A stretch of DNA of 64,000 nucleotides, from contig AOLX01000014.1 of assembly GCA_000336895.1 (NCBI GenBank), positions 570,905-634,904 on the forward strand, in the 5' to 3' direction. The notes under the pieces are model-generated. The model worked only from the letters and a program-made list of their open reading frames with translations, was not told the DNA's origin and made no database searches. A program made the translations under genes and the position numbers. Within the stretch, counting starts at the first letter, position 1, and each line of letters begins with the position of its first letter. The stretch is from Haloarcula argentinensis DSM 12282. GTDB lineage: Archaea > Halobacteriota > Halobacteria > Halobacteriales > Haloarculaceae. Below are positions 8,876 to 16,934 of the stretch, piece after piece.

Positions 8876-9664
8876 TCACTTCTGTCCGAACCACTTCTCG
8901 GTCAGGTCCCGGTACGTCCCGTCGTCCTCAACTGTGGTCAGCCCACTGTTGAGCGCGCCCGCGAGTTCGTCGTTACCGGACTGAATCCCGAAGCCGAATT
9001 GCTCACCAGTCTCGTGGACGAACGCGGACTCAATGGGGCGATCTGCCACGAACGAGTTCGCGACGGGGACGTCGATGATGATGACGTCGACGTTTTCGTT
9101 CAGTAGGTCCTCGACGGCGAGCACGTAGTTGCCGTATGCGTTGTACTGGGACTCCGAAATCGTCCCCGCGTCGATCAGCTGGTCCTTGATAACGGATTCA
9201 CCGGTCGTCCCCTTTTGTGCCCCGACTGTCGCTCCGGAGAGATCGTCCAGCGACGACGGCGAGAACGACCCGCTTTCCCGGGCGACGATGGCCTGATTCG
9301 AACTGTAGTATGGGTCAGAGAAGTCGATCGCTTCGTCACGGTCGTCGTTTATCGTCATGCCAGCTGCGACGACGTCGACATTCCCGTTGTTCAGCGCCGG
9401 AATAAGTGATTTGAACTCAAGTTCTTCCCAGCCGCTCAGTTCGTACTCCGACGCCGCGACAACGGCTTCCAGCAACTCGACGTCGAAGCCGACGAGTTCG
9501 CCGTCCTGTTTCATCTCAAACGGCGGAAAGCCCGGCGCTGTGCCCGCGGTAAGCGTCTGTGAGTCCCCGCTCCCCGATTGACAACCAGCGACCGACAGGG
9601 TCGCGACAGTGCCACCGATTGCCTGCAGATACCTCCGTCTGTCTACGCGTGCCTCTCGTGGCAT
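8876..9664 (-). CDS. Extracellular solute-binding lipoprotein of the amino-acid importer (SBP family 3)
   Basis: A 262-residue lipoprotein. The N-terminus has a twin-arginine motif (RRRYLQ, residues 9-14) and a lipobox VAGC (25-28), so it is exported folded by Tat and lipid-anchored, as is usual in haloarchaea. The mature part has the family 3 pattern (GTAPGFPPFEMKQDGELVGFDVELL; GMTINDDRDEAIDFSDPYY). It is the first gene of the importer operon, with its own promoter between it and the aminotransferase gene. The ligand is probably a basic amino acid, judged only by context. Confidence 0.94.
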   Translation of the reverse strand: MPREARVDRRRYLQAIGGTVATLSVAGCQSGSGDSQTLTAGTAPGFPPFEMKQDGELVGFDVELLEAVVAASEYELSGWEELEFKSLIPALNNGNVDVVAAGMTINDDRDEAIDFSDPYYSSNQAIVARESGSFSPSSLDDLSGATVGAQKGTTGESVIKDQLIDAGTISESQYNAYGNYVLAVEDLLNENVDVIIIDVPVANSFVADRPIESAFVHETGEQFGFGIQSGNDELAGALNSGLTTVEDDGTYRDLTEKWFGQK

Positions 9665-9684
9665 AGTGCCACAATTGAATTAAT

Positions 9685-9709
9685 CATATTTTAACATTGC
9701 GGTTACCGC
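9685..9709 (-). promoter_or_regulatory. TATA-like box and 11-bp palindrome upstream of the binding-protein gene
   Basis: Read on the minus strand, TTAAAATATGA (9685-9695) lies 21-31 nt before the ATG at 9664, the position expected for a leaderless haloarchaeal promoter. Directly upstream, in the BRE position, is the perfect dyad GCGGT-A-ACCGC (9699-9709). A regulator bound there would block or recruit TFB, so it is a candidate operator. Confidence 0.5.
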
Positions 9710-9723
9710 AGAAGTCGCGAGAG

Positions 9724-11046
9724 TCAGGCCGACGCGACAGGGTCTGCAACCTCGGTAAACACCGAATCGAGGATGTCGAGACAGAGTTCAAGTTCGCGCT
9801 CGGTGACGTCGAGTGGCGGGAGGAGTCGGAGGGATTTCTGGCCACAGCCGAGCGTGAGGAGGCCGTGCTGGAGCGCTGTTTCCATCACGGCGTCGCGACG
9901 GTCGGCCGTATCGAACTCCAGTGCGGTCATCAGGCCGAGGCCACGCACGTCCTCGACCAGCAGACGGTCCGCCGAGATATCGCGGAGTCGATCCATGAAG
10001 TACGTCCCCTTCTCAGCGGCGTTGTCCAGTAGGTCGTGGTCCTCGATAGCGGCAAGCGTCAGCGCGCCACGCATCGAGCCGAGGATGTCGCCGGCCCCCC
10101 ACGTCGAGGAGAGCCGAGACGTTTCGGACGGGAAGATGTCCGACCGGGAGATGGTCGCGCCGACCCGGAGCGCTTTGGCGCTCGTGATGACGTCCGGCTC
10201 GATGTCGTAGTGGTCGACGGCCCACATCTCGCCCGTGCGGCCGGCTCCCGACTGGATTTCGTCGGCGATGATCGGGATGTCGTGTTCTCGGCAGAGGTCG
10301 TCGACGGCAGAGAGGAACTCGGGGTTCGGAACACGATAGCCGCCTTCACCCTGTATCGGCTCCAGAATGAGGAACGCGACTTCTTCAGGCGGGATGTGGC
10401 CGGTGTCTGCGTCGAGTTTCGACCGGAGGCGCTCGACCCCGGCCTCCGAGTACTCCACGTCGTGAATCCCGCTGAGTTCGGGGAACTTCCGTCGATAGAC
10501 CGACTTCGAACGGTTCAGGGAGAGTGCCCCCAGGGTCCGTCCGTGGAACGCGCCGTCGAAGGTAATGCCGTACTTCGGCGTCTCGCAGTTGTCGTAACAG
10601 ATCTTCATCGCGTTCTCGACGGCCTCTGCGCCAGAGTTCGAGAGGAAAACGGTGTCGAAGTCGTAGTGGCTAGTAATGTCGGTCAACCGATCCATCAGGT
10701 GAGCAGGACCCGGTAGCGACGTTTCGTCGGGCGAGCCGCCGGTGCTGACGTAGAAGTCCTGGCCGGCGATTTTCAGCGGGTCGACCATGTCGAACTCGTC
10801 GGCCCGGTCGAGCACTTTCGGGTTGTTGTAGCCGAGCGGCGACGCGGCGACGTGGCAGGTGAAATCGAGCAGGACGTTGCCGTCCGCGTCTGTACAGAAC
10901 GGACCGATTGCGTCCTCGGTGATGTCCCAGACGAAATCGTACACGTACGTGCTCGGCGCGGCGGTTTCGTGGTGGTACTCGACCCACTCGCTGCTCCGTG
11001 GGCCAGGAAGGCTATCGACACGCGGCTCCGCAGTATCGCGGTCCAT
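9724..11046 (-). CDS. Class III PLP aminotransferase, probably ornithine aminotransferase
   Basis: A 440-residue fold-type I enzyme. SNSGAEAVENAMK (136-148), the Asp of ADEIQSGAGRTG (Asp262) and the PLP Lys291 (TSAKALR) are all present. Class III members include ornithine, acetylornithine and GABA aminotransferases. The arginase gene 94 nt upstream on the same strand favours ornithine to glutamate-5-semialdehyde. An arginine-biosynthetic role is less likely because no arg synthesis genes are nearby. Cytoplasmic. Substrate choice is inference; family is certain. Confidence 0.85.
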   Translation of the reverse strand: MDRDTAEPRVDSLPGPRSSEWVEYHHETAAPSTYVYDFVWDITEDAIGPFCTDADGNVLLDFTCHVAASPLGYNNPKVLDRADEFDMVDPLKIAGQDFYVSTGGSPDETSLPGPAHLMDRLTDITSHYDFDTVFLSNSGAEAVENAMKICYDNCETPKYGITFDGAFHGRTLGALSLNRSKSVYRRKFPELSGIHDVEYSEAGVERLRSKLDADTGHIPPEEVAFLILEPIQGEGGYRVPNPEFLSAVDDLCREHDIPIIADEIQSGAGRTGEMWAVDHYDIEPDVITSAKALRVGATISRSDIFPSETSRLSSTWGAGDILGSMRGALTLAAIEDHDLLDNAAEKGTYFMDRLRDISADRLLVEDVRGLGLMTALEFDTADRRDAVMETALQHGLLTLGCGQKSLRLLPPLDVTERELELCLDILDSVFTEVADPVASA

Positions 11047-11140
11047 GCTAACATAAAGGCAATCATTGGTAATAAATCACTGTGTTCTGGCCCCGCGTTG
11101 CGGACACGCAATTGAGTCCGTGCTGCGGTTCGAAACTGGG

Positions 11141-12088
11141 CTACAGGATCCGCTTGCCGAACGCGCTGGCGGCGAGTTCGGCCGCTCGCTCGCCCGTCGT
11201 GTTGCGCTGGTCGAGGATGGGGTTGACTTCGACGACGTCGAGCGAGCGCAGCACCGATTCGGCGGCGTCGCGGTCGGCGACCCGTTCCATCGCCGTATGT
11301 GCCTCCCGGTAGGTGACGCCGCCTGGGACTGGTGTCCCAACCCCTGGCGCGTCGTCCGGGTCGAGCCAGTCGAGGTCGAGACTCACGTGGATGTCGTCGA
11401 CGCCGTCGGTCGCGATATCGAGCGCCTCGTCGGTGACTGGTCCGATACCACGCTTGTCGATGTCTTCCATCGTGAAGACGGAGATGTCGCTCTCACGGAG
11501 GACCGCTCGTTCGTCAGCATCGAGGCTCCGTGCGCCGACGATGACGGTGTTCTCCTCAGCGACATTCGGGGCGGTGGCCCACGGCATCTCTGCGAAGTCG
11601 CCGTAGCCGTGGGCGGCCGCAAGCGGCATACCGTGGACGTTCCCGCTGGGTGACGTAGTCGGGGTGTTGTAATCGCCGTGGGCGTCGAACCAGATGACGC
11701 CGAGTGCCGATGACTGAGCCGCACCGCGCATCGTCCCCATTGCGATAGAGTGGTCACCGCCTAACACCAGCGGGACGCTCCCGTCGGCTATTTCGGTCGC
11801 CACCCGGTCGGCGAGGGTGCCGGTCATTTCAGCGATAGCATCGAGGTACTTCGCGCTGTCGTCGTCGGACACTGGCTGGGACTGTAGGGTCGGCGGCGAG
11901 AGGTCGCCAACGTCAGTGTAGTCGACGCCGGCCGTGTCAAGCGCAGCGGTGAGGCCGCCGTAGCGAATCGCCGACGGGCCCATGTCGACGCCACGCCGGT
12001 CGGCACCGAGGGCGAACGGGACACCGAGCACCGCGACAGGTGACACGGGACGACTGTGGTCTCGCGAGTGGGTGGACTGAAGCGACAT
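11141..12088 (-). CDS. rocF: Arginase (ureohydrolase family)
   Basis: A 315-residue binuclear-manganese hydrolase. Metal ligands are visible in GGDHS (His113), DAHGD (Asp135, His137, Asp139) and SLDLDWLDP (Asp238, Asp240). The N-terminal pattern GVDMGPSAIRYGGL..L.. and DVGDL is that of arginases rather than agmatinases. It splits arginine to ornithine and urea. It starts 6 nt after the glutamate dehydrogenase stop, so the two are almost certainly one transcript. No urease genes are present in the window to use the urea. Agmatinase or formimidoylglutamase remains a weaker alternative. Confidence 0.88.
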   Translation of the reverse strand: MSLQSTHSRDHSRPVSPVAVLGVPFALGADRRGVDMGPSAIRYGGLTAALDTAGVDYTDVGDLSPPTLQSQPVSDDDSAKYLDAIAEMTGTLADRVATEIADGSVPLVLGGDHSIAMGTMRGAAQSSALGVIWFDAHGDYNTPTTSPSGNVHGMPLAAAHGYGDFAEMPWATAPNVAEENTVIVGARSLDADERAVLRESDISVFTMEDIDKRGIGPVTDEALDIATDGVDDIHVSLDLDWLDPDDAPGVGTPVPGGVTYREAHTAMERVADRDAAESVLRSLDVVEVNPILDQRNTTGERAAELAASAFGKRIL

Positions 12089-12094
12089 CCGTTG

Positions 12095-13378
12095 CTACGG
12101 CCATAGCCCGCGGGCGTTCATAGCGTCACCGATTCGCGAGAGCGCGACGATGTATGCTGCCGTTCGCCACGTGACATCGCGGTCCTCAACCTCGGCCTGA
12201 AGGGCCTCCCAGGCATCGAGCATCTCGGCTTCGAGTTCCTCGTTGACCTCCTCGCGTGACCAGCTTCGTCGGTTGATGTGCTGGAGCCATTCGAAGTAGC
12301 TCACGGTGACGCCACCGGCGTTCGCCAGGATATCCGGGATGACTGGGATGTCGCGCTCCTCGAACACTGTATCGGCCGCTGTCGTTGTCGGGCCGTTCGC
12401 CCCTTCGACGATAATGCTCGCCTGCACGTCCGCAGCGTTCTCCTCGGTCAGAACATTTCCGACTGCCGCGGGGATGAGGACATCGATATCGAGTTCCAGC
12501 AGTTCGGCATTGGATAGCTGCCGTGGTGCGTCAACAGCCCCTAGCTGGCCGTGTTCGTCGCCGTCAGCGGAAACCGATTCGATATCGAGGCCGGATTCGT
12601 CGTAGATGCCGCCGTCCACATCGCTGACAGCGACGACGGACGCACCCCACGAGTCGAGCAGGCGTGCGGCGTTCGCGCCCACGGCACCGAAGCCCTGGAC
12701 GGCGACAGTCGCACCATCGATGTTCCCGTCGTAGTAGTCGAGTGCTTCGCGGGCGACGATAGCGACGCTTCGGCCGGGTGCCTCCTCACGGCCGTGTGTC
12801 CCACCGACCGCCGTCGGTTTGCCTGTCACGATACCGGGGACCGTCTCGCCTTCCTGCATCGAATACGCGTCCATGAACCAGGCGACGGTCTGCTCGTCGG
12901 TCCCCATATCGGGTGCGGGGATGTCTTTCGTCGGCCCGACGACTTCCCGTAGCTCCTCGGCGAACCGACGGGTCAGTTGCTCGGTCTCCTGTGCGTCGAG
13001 TGTCGACGGGTCGACGACGATGCCGCCCTTCGCGCCGCCGAAGGGGAGGTCCATCACCGAACATTTCCACGTCATCAACATCGCCAGCGCCGTACACTCC
13101 TCGGCGGAGACACTCGGGTGGTATCGCATACCGCCCTTGTACGGCCCTCTGACTTCGAAGTGCTGGACGCGATACCCGTCGAACACCTCGACACTCCCGT
13201 CGGACCGGCGGATCGGGACGGACACCTCGACGGTTTTCGATGGGTGGCGGAGCTGTTCAAGCATCCCCTCAGAAAGGTCGAGGTGTTCGGCCGCTTGCTC
13301 CAGCTGGTGGCGGGCAGTCGCGATTGGCGATTCGTCCTCGTCTGTTGCTTGCTCTGGTGGCTCCTTCTGTGTGCTCAT
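12095..13378 (-). CDS. gdhB: Glutamate dehydrogenase
   Basis: A 427-residue hexameric-type GDH interconverting glutamate with 2-oxoglutarate and ammonia. Key residues are in [11 protein letters not shown] (Lys81), [18 protein letters not shown] (Lys105 and Lys117) and the Rossmann motif [16 protein letters not shown] chose the ATG at 13378 ([10 protein letters not shown]); an upstream in-frame start would add 16 atypical basic residues. It heads the gdhB-rocF unit. Haloarchaea carry several GDH paralogues, so the letter in the symbol is tentative. In this context it probably runs in the catabolic direction. Confidence 0.92.
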   Translation of the reverse strand: MSTQKEPPEQATDEDESPIATARHQLEQAAEHLDLSEGMLEQLRHPSKTVEVSVPIRRSDGSVEVFDGYRVQHFEVRGPYKGGMRYHPSVSAEECTALAMLMTWKCSVMDLPFGGAKGGIVVDPSTLDAQETEQLTRRFAEELREVVGPTKDIPAPDMGTDEQTVAWFMDAYSMQEGETVPGIVTGKPTAVGGTHGREEAPGRSVAIVAREALDYYDGNIDGATVAVQGFGAVGANAARLLDSWGASVVAVSDVDGGIYDESGLDIESVSADGDEHGQLGAVDAPRQLSNAELLELDIDVLIPAAVGNVLTEENAADVQASIIVEGANGPTTTAADTVFEERDIPVIPDILANAGGVTVSYFEWLQHINRRSWSREEVNEELEAEMLDAWEALQAEVEDRDVTWRTAAYIVALSRIGDAMNARGLWP

Positions 13379-14101
13379 GATTGGTTTGTGTTCGGTGGTG
13401 CGTACGCCCACTCGCTTCGGGACCAATGGGGCGAGTACGCTGAGTTGTTCAGCACGCTGATTCCGTCCTGACTGTCACCATCCGACGGCTGGAGTGAGAC
13501 AGTGTATCGGCACCAATACCGGTATTGTTAATAAACATTTGGGACTGTCTGCGGGATGACTGGTTTGAATATAGCAAAAATCTCTGAGTACCGTTATTCG
13601 TCGCTCATGGATTATTGTAGAGTGGTTCAGAGGCTCATATGCGGGATATTTCGCAGATATAGAGTTGATATACTCAATGCAGATGCGGCCACATTGGTCA
13701 GCTGATGCCCCGCCAGATAGGACAAATATCGGCGTACGGATGCTTTATCCTGATCTGAACACTGAATTGAGCATCGTCCAGCGTTTTGACTACCTCAAAA
13801 ATAGACTTGGCACGCAGTGGCGGAGTACTATACTGGAAGCGACCATCCACGACAGGTGTCAGTCCCGCATTGATCCGCTCGAAACAGCCTGTAGGCATGG
13901 CTATCGGGCCTGCTGCGCTATCACCGAACTCTTACTAACGATGGTACGACTGTTATTGTGGCTCATTTGCCGGGTGAACCACTCTGTTCGGCGGTCACAG
14001 TAGCGCAGCCGGGATTTGAGCTATCCAAATGTCGGAAACCGGGCGGCGTCGTCGTTTCGTGGTCGTCGCCGACACATAGCGACAAGTGTACAACGCCGTT
14101 G
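13379..14101. other. Intergenic region between glutamate dehydrogenase and the IclR regulator
   Basis: This holds the upstream region of gdhB, including a 14-bp palindrome (13514-13527). No reading frame here has convincing codon use; the possible 112-codon frame at 13665-14003 is unlikely to be real. From about 13540 to 13900 the DNA is AT-richer than the genes. Confidence 0.5.
13514..13527. promoter_or_regulatory. 14-bp perfect palindrome in the gdhB-rocF promoter region
   Basis: CAATACCGGTATTG is its own reverse complement. On the minus strand an AT-rich TTTATTAAC-like box lies immediately upstream of it (about 13528-13536). The palindrome therefore sits between a possible TATA box and the transcript start of gdhB. 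The IclR regulator encoded just upstream is the obvious candidate binder. Confidence 0.5.
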
Positions 14102-14908
14102 TTAGGTGCCCCGGTCGAACGAGGTCATTTCGAGATTGACTTCGATGAGGTTTGCGGCCTCCATCACCATCTCGGGAATTTCGGTGTCGAACCGGCTCCC
14201 TTTCAGACGGCTGGTCGGTGCAGTCACACTAACCGCGCCGACGACGGTCCCGTCGTTGTCCAGGATCGGCGCACCGATCGCCCGGAGGCCGCGGATCTCT
14301 TCCTCGTCGTTCGTCGCGAATCCCCGCTGCTGAATGGTTTTTAACTCGTCATAGAGCGTCTCTCGGTCCGTAATCGTATGCTGTGTCTGTCGTGAGAGGC
14401 CCTCCCGATCGATTATTTTCTCGACGCGCTCGTCCGGGAGACACGAGAGGATTGCCTTCCCCGAAGCGCTGTCATGGAGGTGTTGTGGTGCCTCCCGCAA
14501 CTGGAGGTGGTAGTCCATCCCGACGGCGTGTTCGCCTCGCCGCTCGTAGATGGCGACTTCACGACCGTCGTTTTCGACAACCAGATGGACGTACTCGCCG
14601 GACCTGTCGGCCAATTTGTCGACTTCTTCCTGGCCGGCAGTATAGAGCTCTGTTTCGTTGCGGACGTGTTCGCCCATCGTGACGAACCGAAAGCCGAGCT
14701 GGTATGTATCGTTGTCCTTCGTGAGAAAACCACAGTCGGTCAGGGTCGCGAGATACGTGTGAAGCGTTCCCTGGGAGAGCTCGATTCGCTCGTTCAGTTC
14801 CTGCAACGTCGCGCTGTGTGACTCCTGAACGGCTTCAATGATCTCGCAGGCGTTCTCCACGGACTGTATCCGTCGGCCCGTGTTTTGTGTGTCGGCGTCG
14901 TCGGTCAT
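14102..14908 (-). CDS. IclR-family transcriptional regulator
   Basis: A 268-residue protein with an N-terminal winged helix (about 12-75; ATLQELNERIELSQGTLHTYLATLTDCGFL) and a C-terminal IclR effector domain (about 90-260; ASGKAILSCLPDE, GLRAIGAPILDNDGTVVGAVSVTAPTSRL). It lies upstream of gdhB-rocF on the same strand and is likely the regulator of the arginine/glutamate genes. The TATA-like TTTTAAATAA (14931-14940, minus strand) is 22-32 nt before the ATG, giving a leaderless transcript. The effector is unknown. Confidence 0.92.
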   Translation of the reverse strand: MTDDADTQNTGRRIQSVENACEIIEAVQESHSATLQELNERIELSQGTLHTYLATLTDCGFLTKDNDTYQLGFRFVTMGEHVRNETELYTAGQEEVDKLADRSGEYVHLVVENDGREVAIYERRGEHAVGMDYHLQLREAPQHLHDSASGKAILSCLPDERVEKIIDREGLSRQTQHTITDRETLYDELKTIQQRGFATNDEEEIRGLRAIGAPILDNDGTVVGAVSVTAPTSRLKGSRFDTEIPEMVMEAANLIEVNLEMTSFDRGT

Positions 14909-15448
14909 TACCCGAGTAGAGTTGCCGTCATTATTTAAAAACCCGGATGTGAGCGATGAGCGACCGGAACAACCGCTCGACTGCTACCGACCGACAGATA
15001 GCAATACCTAGCACGCTAAAACCATTTGACTCCTCTGTTACAGAATTACTTGGAGACGAAACATGGCGAAGTCCACAGTTCTGATCCCACAACTGCCATC
15101 TGTCGGGATTTGTAGTCATATACTATCAGAATATATTTATAAACGGCTAATACGTATGCAAATATCTGTTGTGTAGCTCCAGAGTTTGCTAACTCTACCT
15201 GCAACTCCAGTTTTCACATTATACCGTTCTAAATAGCACAGATCTATGAGCAAATCTGAGAGTGGCACTCGTTCTCGAAATCAGATGCTATTCTACAGGC
15301 ACTGACACTGTCAAGAGAGCGAAACCGCACGACACACCACGATCCCAACACTGCCGACGTGCTGAGACTATATAAATAGCCGTCCAGAACACGGGGGTGT
15401 TGACCGGTAACTAAAACACTTATTGTTGTTACTGAACGAGACACTAGT
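14909..15448. other. AT-rich intergenic region with a promoter but no gene
   Basis: About 540 bp between divergent genes. It contains the IclR gene's TATA-like box (14931-14940) and long AT-rich stretches (about 15110-15180) that break every reading frame. An upstream promoter for the gene at 15449 should lie near 15410-15425. No RNA gene was recognised. Confidence 0.5.
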
Positions 15449-16174
15449 ATGTCAACGACGCCTGCGCAGGACGGCACGCAGTGGTTCCTGCATACATGGC
15501 GAGACCACATTCTCGAGCCGATAGAGACGGCTCTCGCTGTTCTTGACGAGGAGCATACGGAGCTTGCCGCCGAGCAGGCTGGTCTCGAAGAATTCCTGCA
15601 GCGTCTCCGTGCCGTCGACCCCGTCGAACAGCCCTCCTCCCCCGTCGGTGCGCGAAGTCGACAGTCCGTATCCGACCCCGTCGAAGCGCTACGGCACGCC
15701 TACGCCGACACGGTGCTGGCTGTCGACCACTACGAGTCGGTGTACGACGAATCACTGGTCGAGAACGTCGCTATCGAGTTCGGGCCGGACTACGCAGCGC
15801 TGTTTCACCCTGAGACAAATGTCGGGTTCTCGCCGCCGCTCAAACGCTCGCTGGTGGCCGCGACCGAGCAAGCAATCGACGAACGGACCTCGCTAGACCG
15901 GGCTGTCAAAATCGAACAGGAATCGATGCGGGAGTACCGCGGCAGTCTGCGAGAGACCATCGAGACACTCGACAGCACAGTCGTCCCCGAGTGGTATCGC
16001 GAGACGTTCCAGAGCGACGTTACTGCGCTGTTACAGCAGCGACAGGACCAACTCCACTCAAGCGTCCACCGGTTCGAGACACAGGAGTTCTGCACGTACA
16101 TGTACGAAGAGCAACTCTGGACGTATCCGGTGTTGACCAGTCTCGCGCGGCTACAGGAATCTGTCGACAGTTGA
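15449..16174 (+). CDS. Haloarchaeal conserved hypothetical, helical (possibly DUF7260)
   Basis: A 241-residue soluble, mostly helical acidic protein with ATG start. The N-terminus (about 12-52) and the middle (about 130-215, IDERTSLDRAVKIEQESMREYRGSL..) look like long amphipathic helices. There is no signal peptide or membrane segment. I associate the pattern YADTVLAVDHYESVYDESLVENVAIEFGPDYAALF with a haloarchaeal family of unknown function (DUF7260, from memory). It stands alone, 246 bp before the nos promoter, so a link to denitrification is not implied. Confidence 0.7.
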   Translation: MSTTPAQDGTQWFLHTWRDHILEPIETALAVLDEEHTELAAEQAGLEEFLQRLRAVDPVEQPSSPVGARSRQSVSDPVEALRHAYADTVLAVDHYESVYDESLVENVAIEFGPDYAALFHPETNVGFSPPLKRSLVAATEQAIDERTSLDRAVKIEQESMREYRGSLRETIETLDSTVVPEWYRETFQSDVTALLQQRQDQLHSSVHRFETQEFCTYMYEEQLWTYPVLTSLARLQESVDS

Positions 16175-16326
16175 GCGAAGGCGGTCCCCGGGGCAGACAG
16201 CTGTAGGTGTCACCGAAGCGCGGTGCACTGGATGCTGCCACTCACCACATGACCCGGGGACCTCAGAGACGATTGCACAGCCGTTGTATTTTGTGCCGGC
16301 CTTCACGACGAGATACCATCCACTAT

Positions 16327-16351
16327 GTGGCGGCGAACATATTCGCCCCAC
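16327..16351. promoter_or_regulatory. Strong dyad upstream of the nos operon promoter
   Basis: GGCGAACATATTCGCC (16332-16347) has perfect 6-bp arms around CATA. The dyad continues with GTGG (16327-16330) pairing CCAC (16348-16351) if C16331 is bulged. It lies about 30 bp upstream of the TATA box of the halocyanin-nosZ operon. Haloarchaeal denitrification promoters are known to carry semi-palindromic sites for NarO-type regulators; whether this matches that consensus needs comparison. Confidence 0.6.
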
Positions 16352-16378
16352 TTCCTGCGAGCTGAGAGTGCGGTTCCC

Positions 16379-16387
16379 TATATATAC
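16379..16387 (+). promoter_or_regulatory. TATA box of the nos operon
   Basis: CTATATATA lies 34-42 nt before the halocyanin ATG at 16421, which predicts a transcript start near 16410 and a leader of about 10 nt. It is the best TATA match in this part of the window. Confidence 0.65.
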
Positions 16388-16420
16388 AGGTAGGTCTTCG
16401 AGTTGCAGCCGTGAGCTACA

Positions 16421-16933
16421 ATGGCAACGCGTAGAACATTCGTGCGCGGTCTGGGCGTCGCGGCCGGAGTCGCGCTAGCTGGCTGTTCATCGGGCGGCGG
16501 GTCCGATAGCGGCGGTGACGGCGACTCGGGTGGCGGCGGTGACGGGTCAGACGGCGGCGAGACCGAGTCCAGCGACGGCGGAAGCGGGTCCGAGTGGACC
16601 GAGACGAGTACCGTCGAAATGACGGACGAACTGGCATACGAACCGAAGAAAATCCAGGTCGAGGCAGGGACGACAGTCACGTTCGAGAACGTCGGTAGCA
16701 TCGGCCACACGGTGACAGCCTACGAAGACAAGCTCCCCGACGGTGCGGACTACTTCGCGTCTGGGGGGTTCGACTCCCAGCAGGCCGCGAAAGACGGGTA
16801 CAGCAACGGGCAGGAAGGCAACATCCCGAAAGGTGAGAGCTACGAGGTCACGCTGGAGACGACGGGCACGTACGAGTACTACTGCATCCCCCACGAGATG
16901 AACGGGATGGTCGGCACAATCAAGGTGGTCTGA
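16421..16933 (+). CDS. Halocyanin/plastocyanin-type blue copper lipoprotein
   Basis: A 170-residue electron carrier. Tat-like RRTFVRG (4-10) and lipobox ALAGC (18-22) anchor it outside the membrane. A Gly/Ser/Asp-rich linker (23-60) precedes a cupredoxin domain (about 62-170). The copper ligands are His96, Cys155, His158 and Met163, with plastocyanin spacing C-x2-H-x4-M. As the first gene of the nos operon, 1 nt before nosZ, it is probably the electron donor to nitrous oxide reductase. Confidence 0.93.
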   Translation: MATRRTFVRGLGVAAGVALAGCSSGGGSDSGGDGDSGGGGDGSDGGETESSDGGSGSEWTETSTVEMTDELAYEPKKIQVEAGTTVTFENVGSIGHTVTAYEDKLPDGADYFASGGFDSQQAAKDGYSNGQEGNIPKGESYEVTLETTGTYEYYCIPHEMNGMVGTIKVV

Positions 16934-16934
16934 T

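Noticed and set aside
13665..14003. 112-codon plus-strand frame between gdhB and IclR
   Set aside because: Rich in Arg, Cys and Leu with non-haloarchaeal composition; no family resemblance.
14001..14022. Minus-strand sequence resembling the 3' end of a tRNA (CAAATCCCGG followed by a 7-nt acceptor-like strand)
   Set aside because: The 5' half of the T-stem does not pair and no acceptor, D or anticodon arm is found upstream. At most a remnant or chance.
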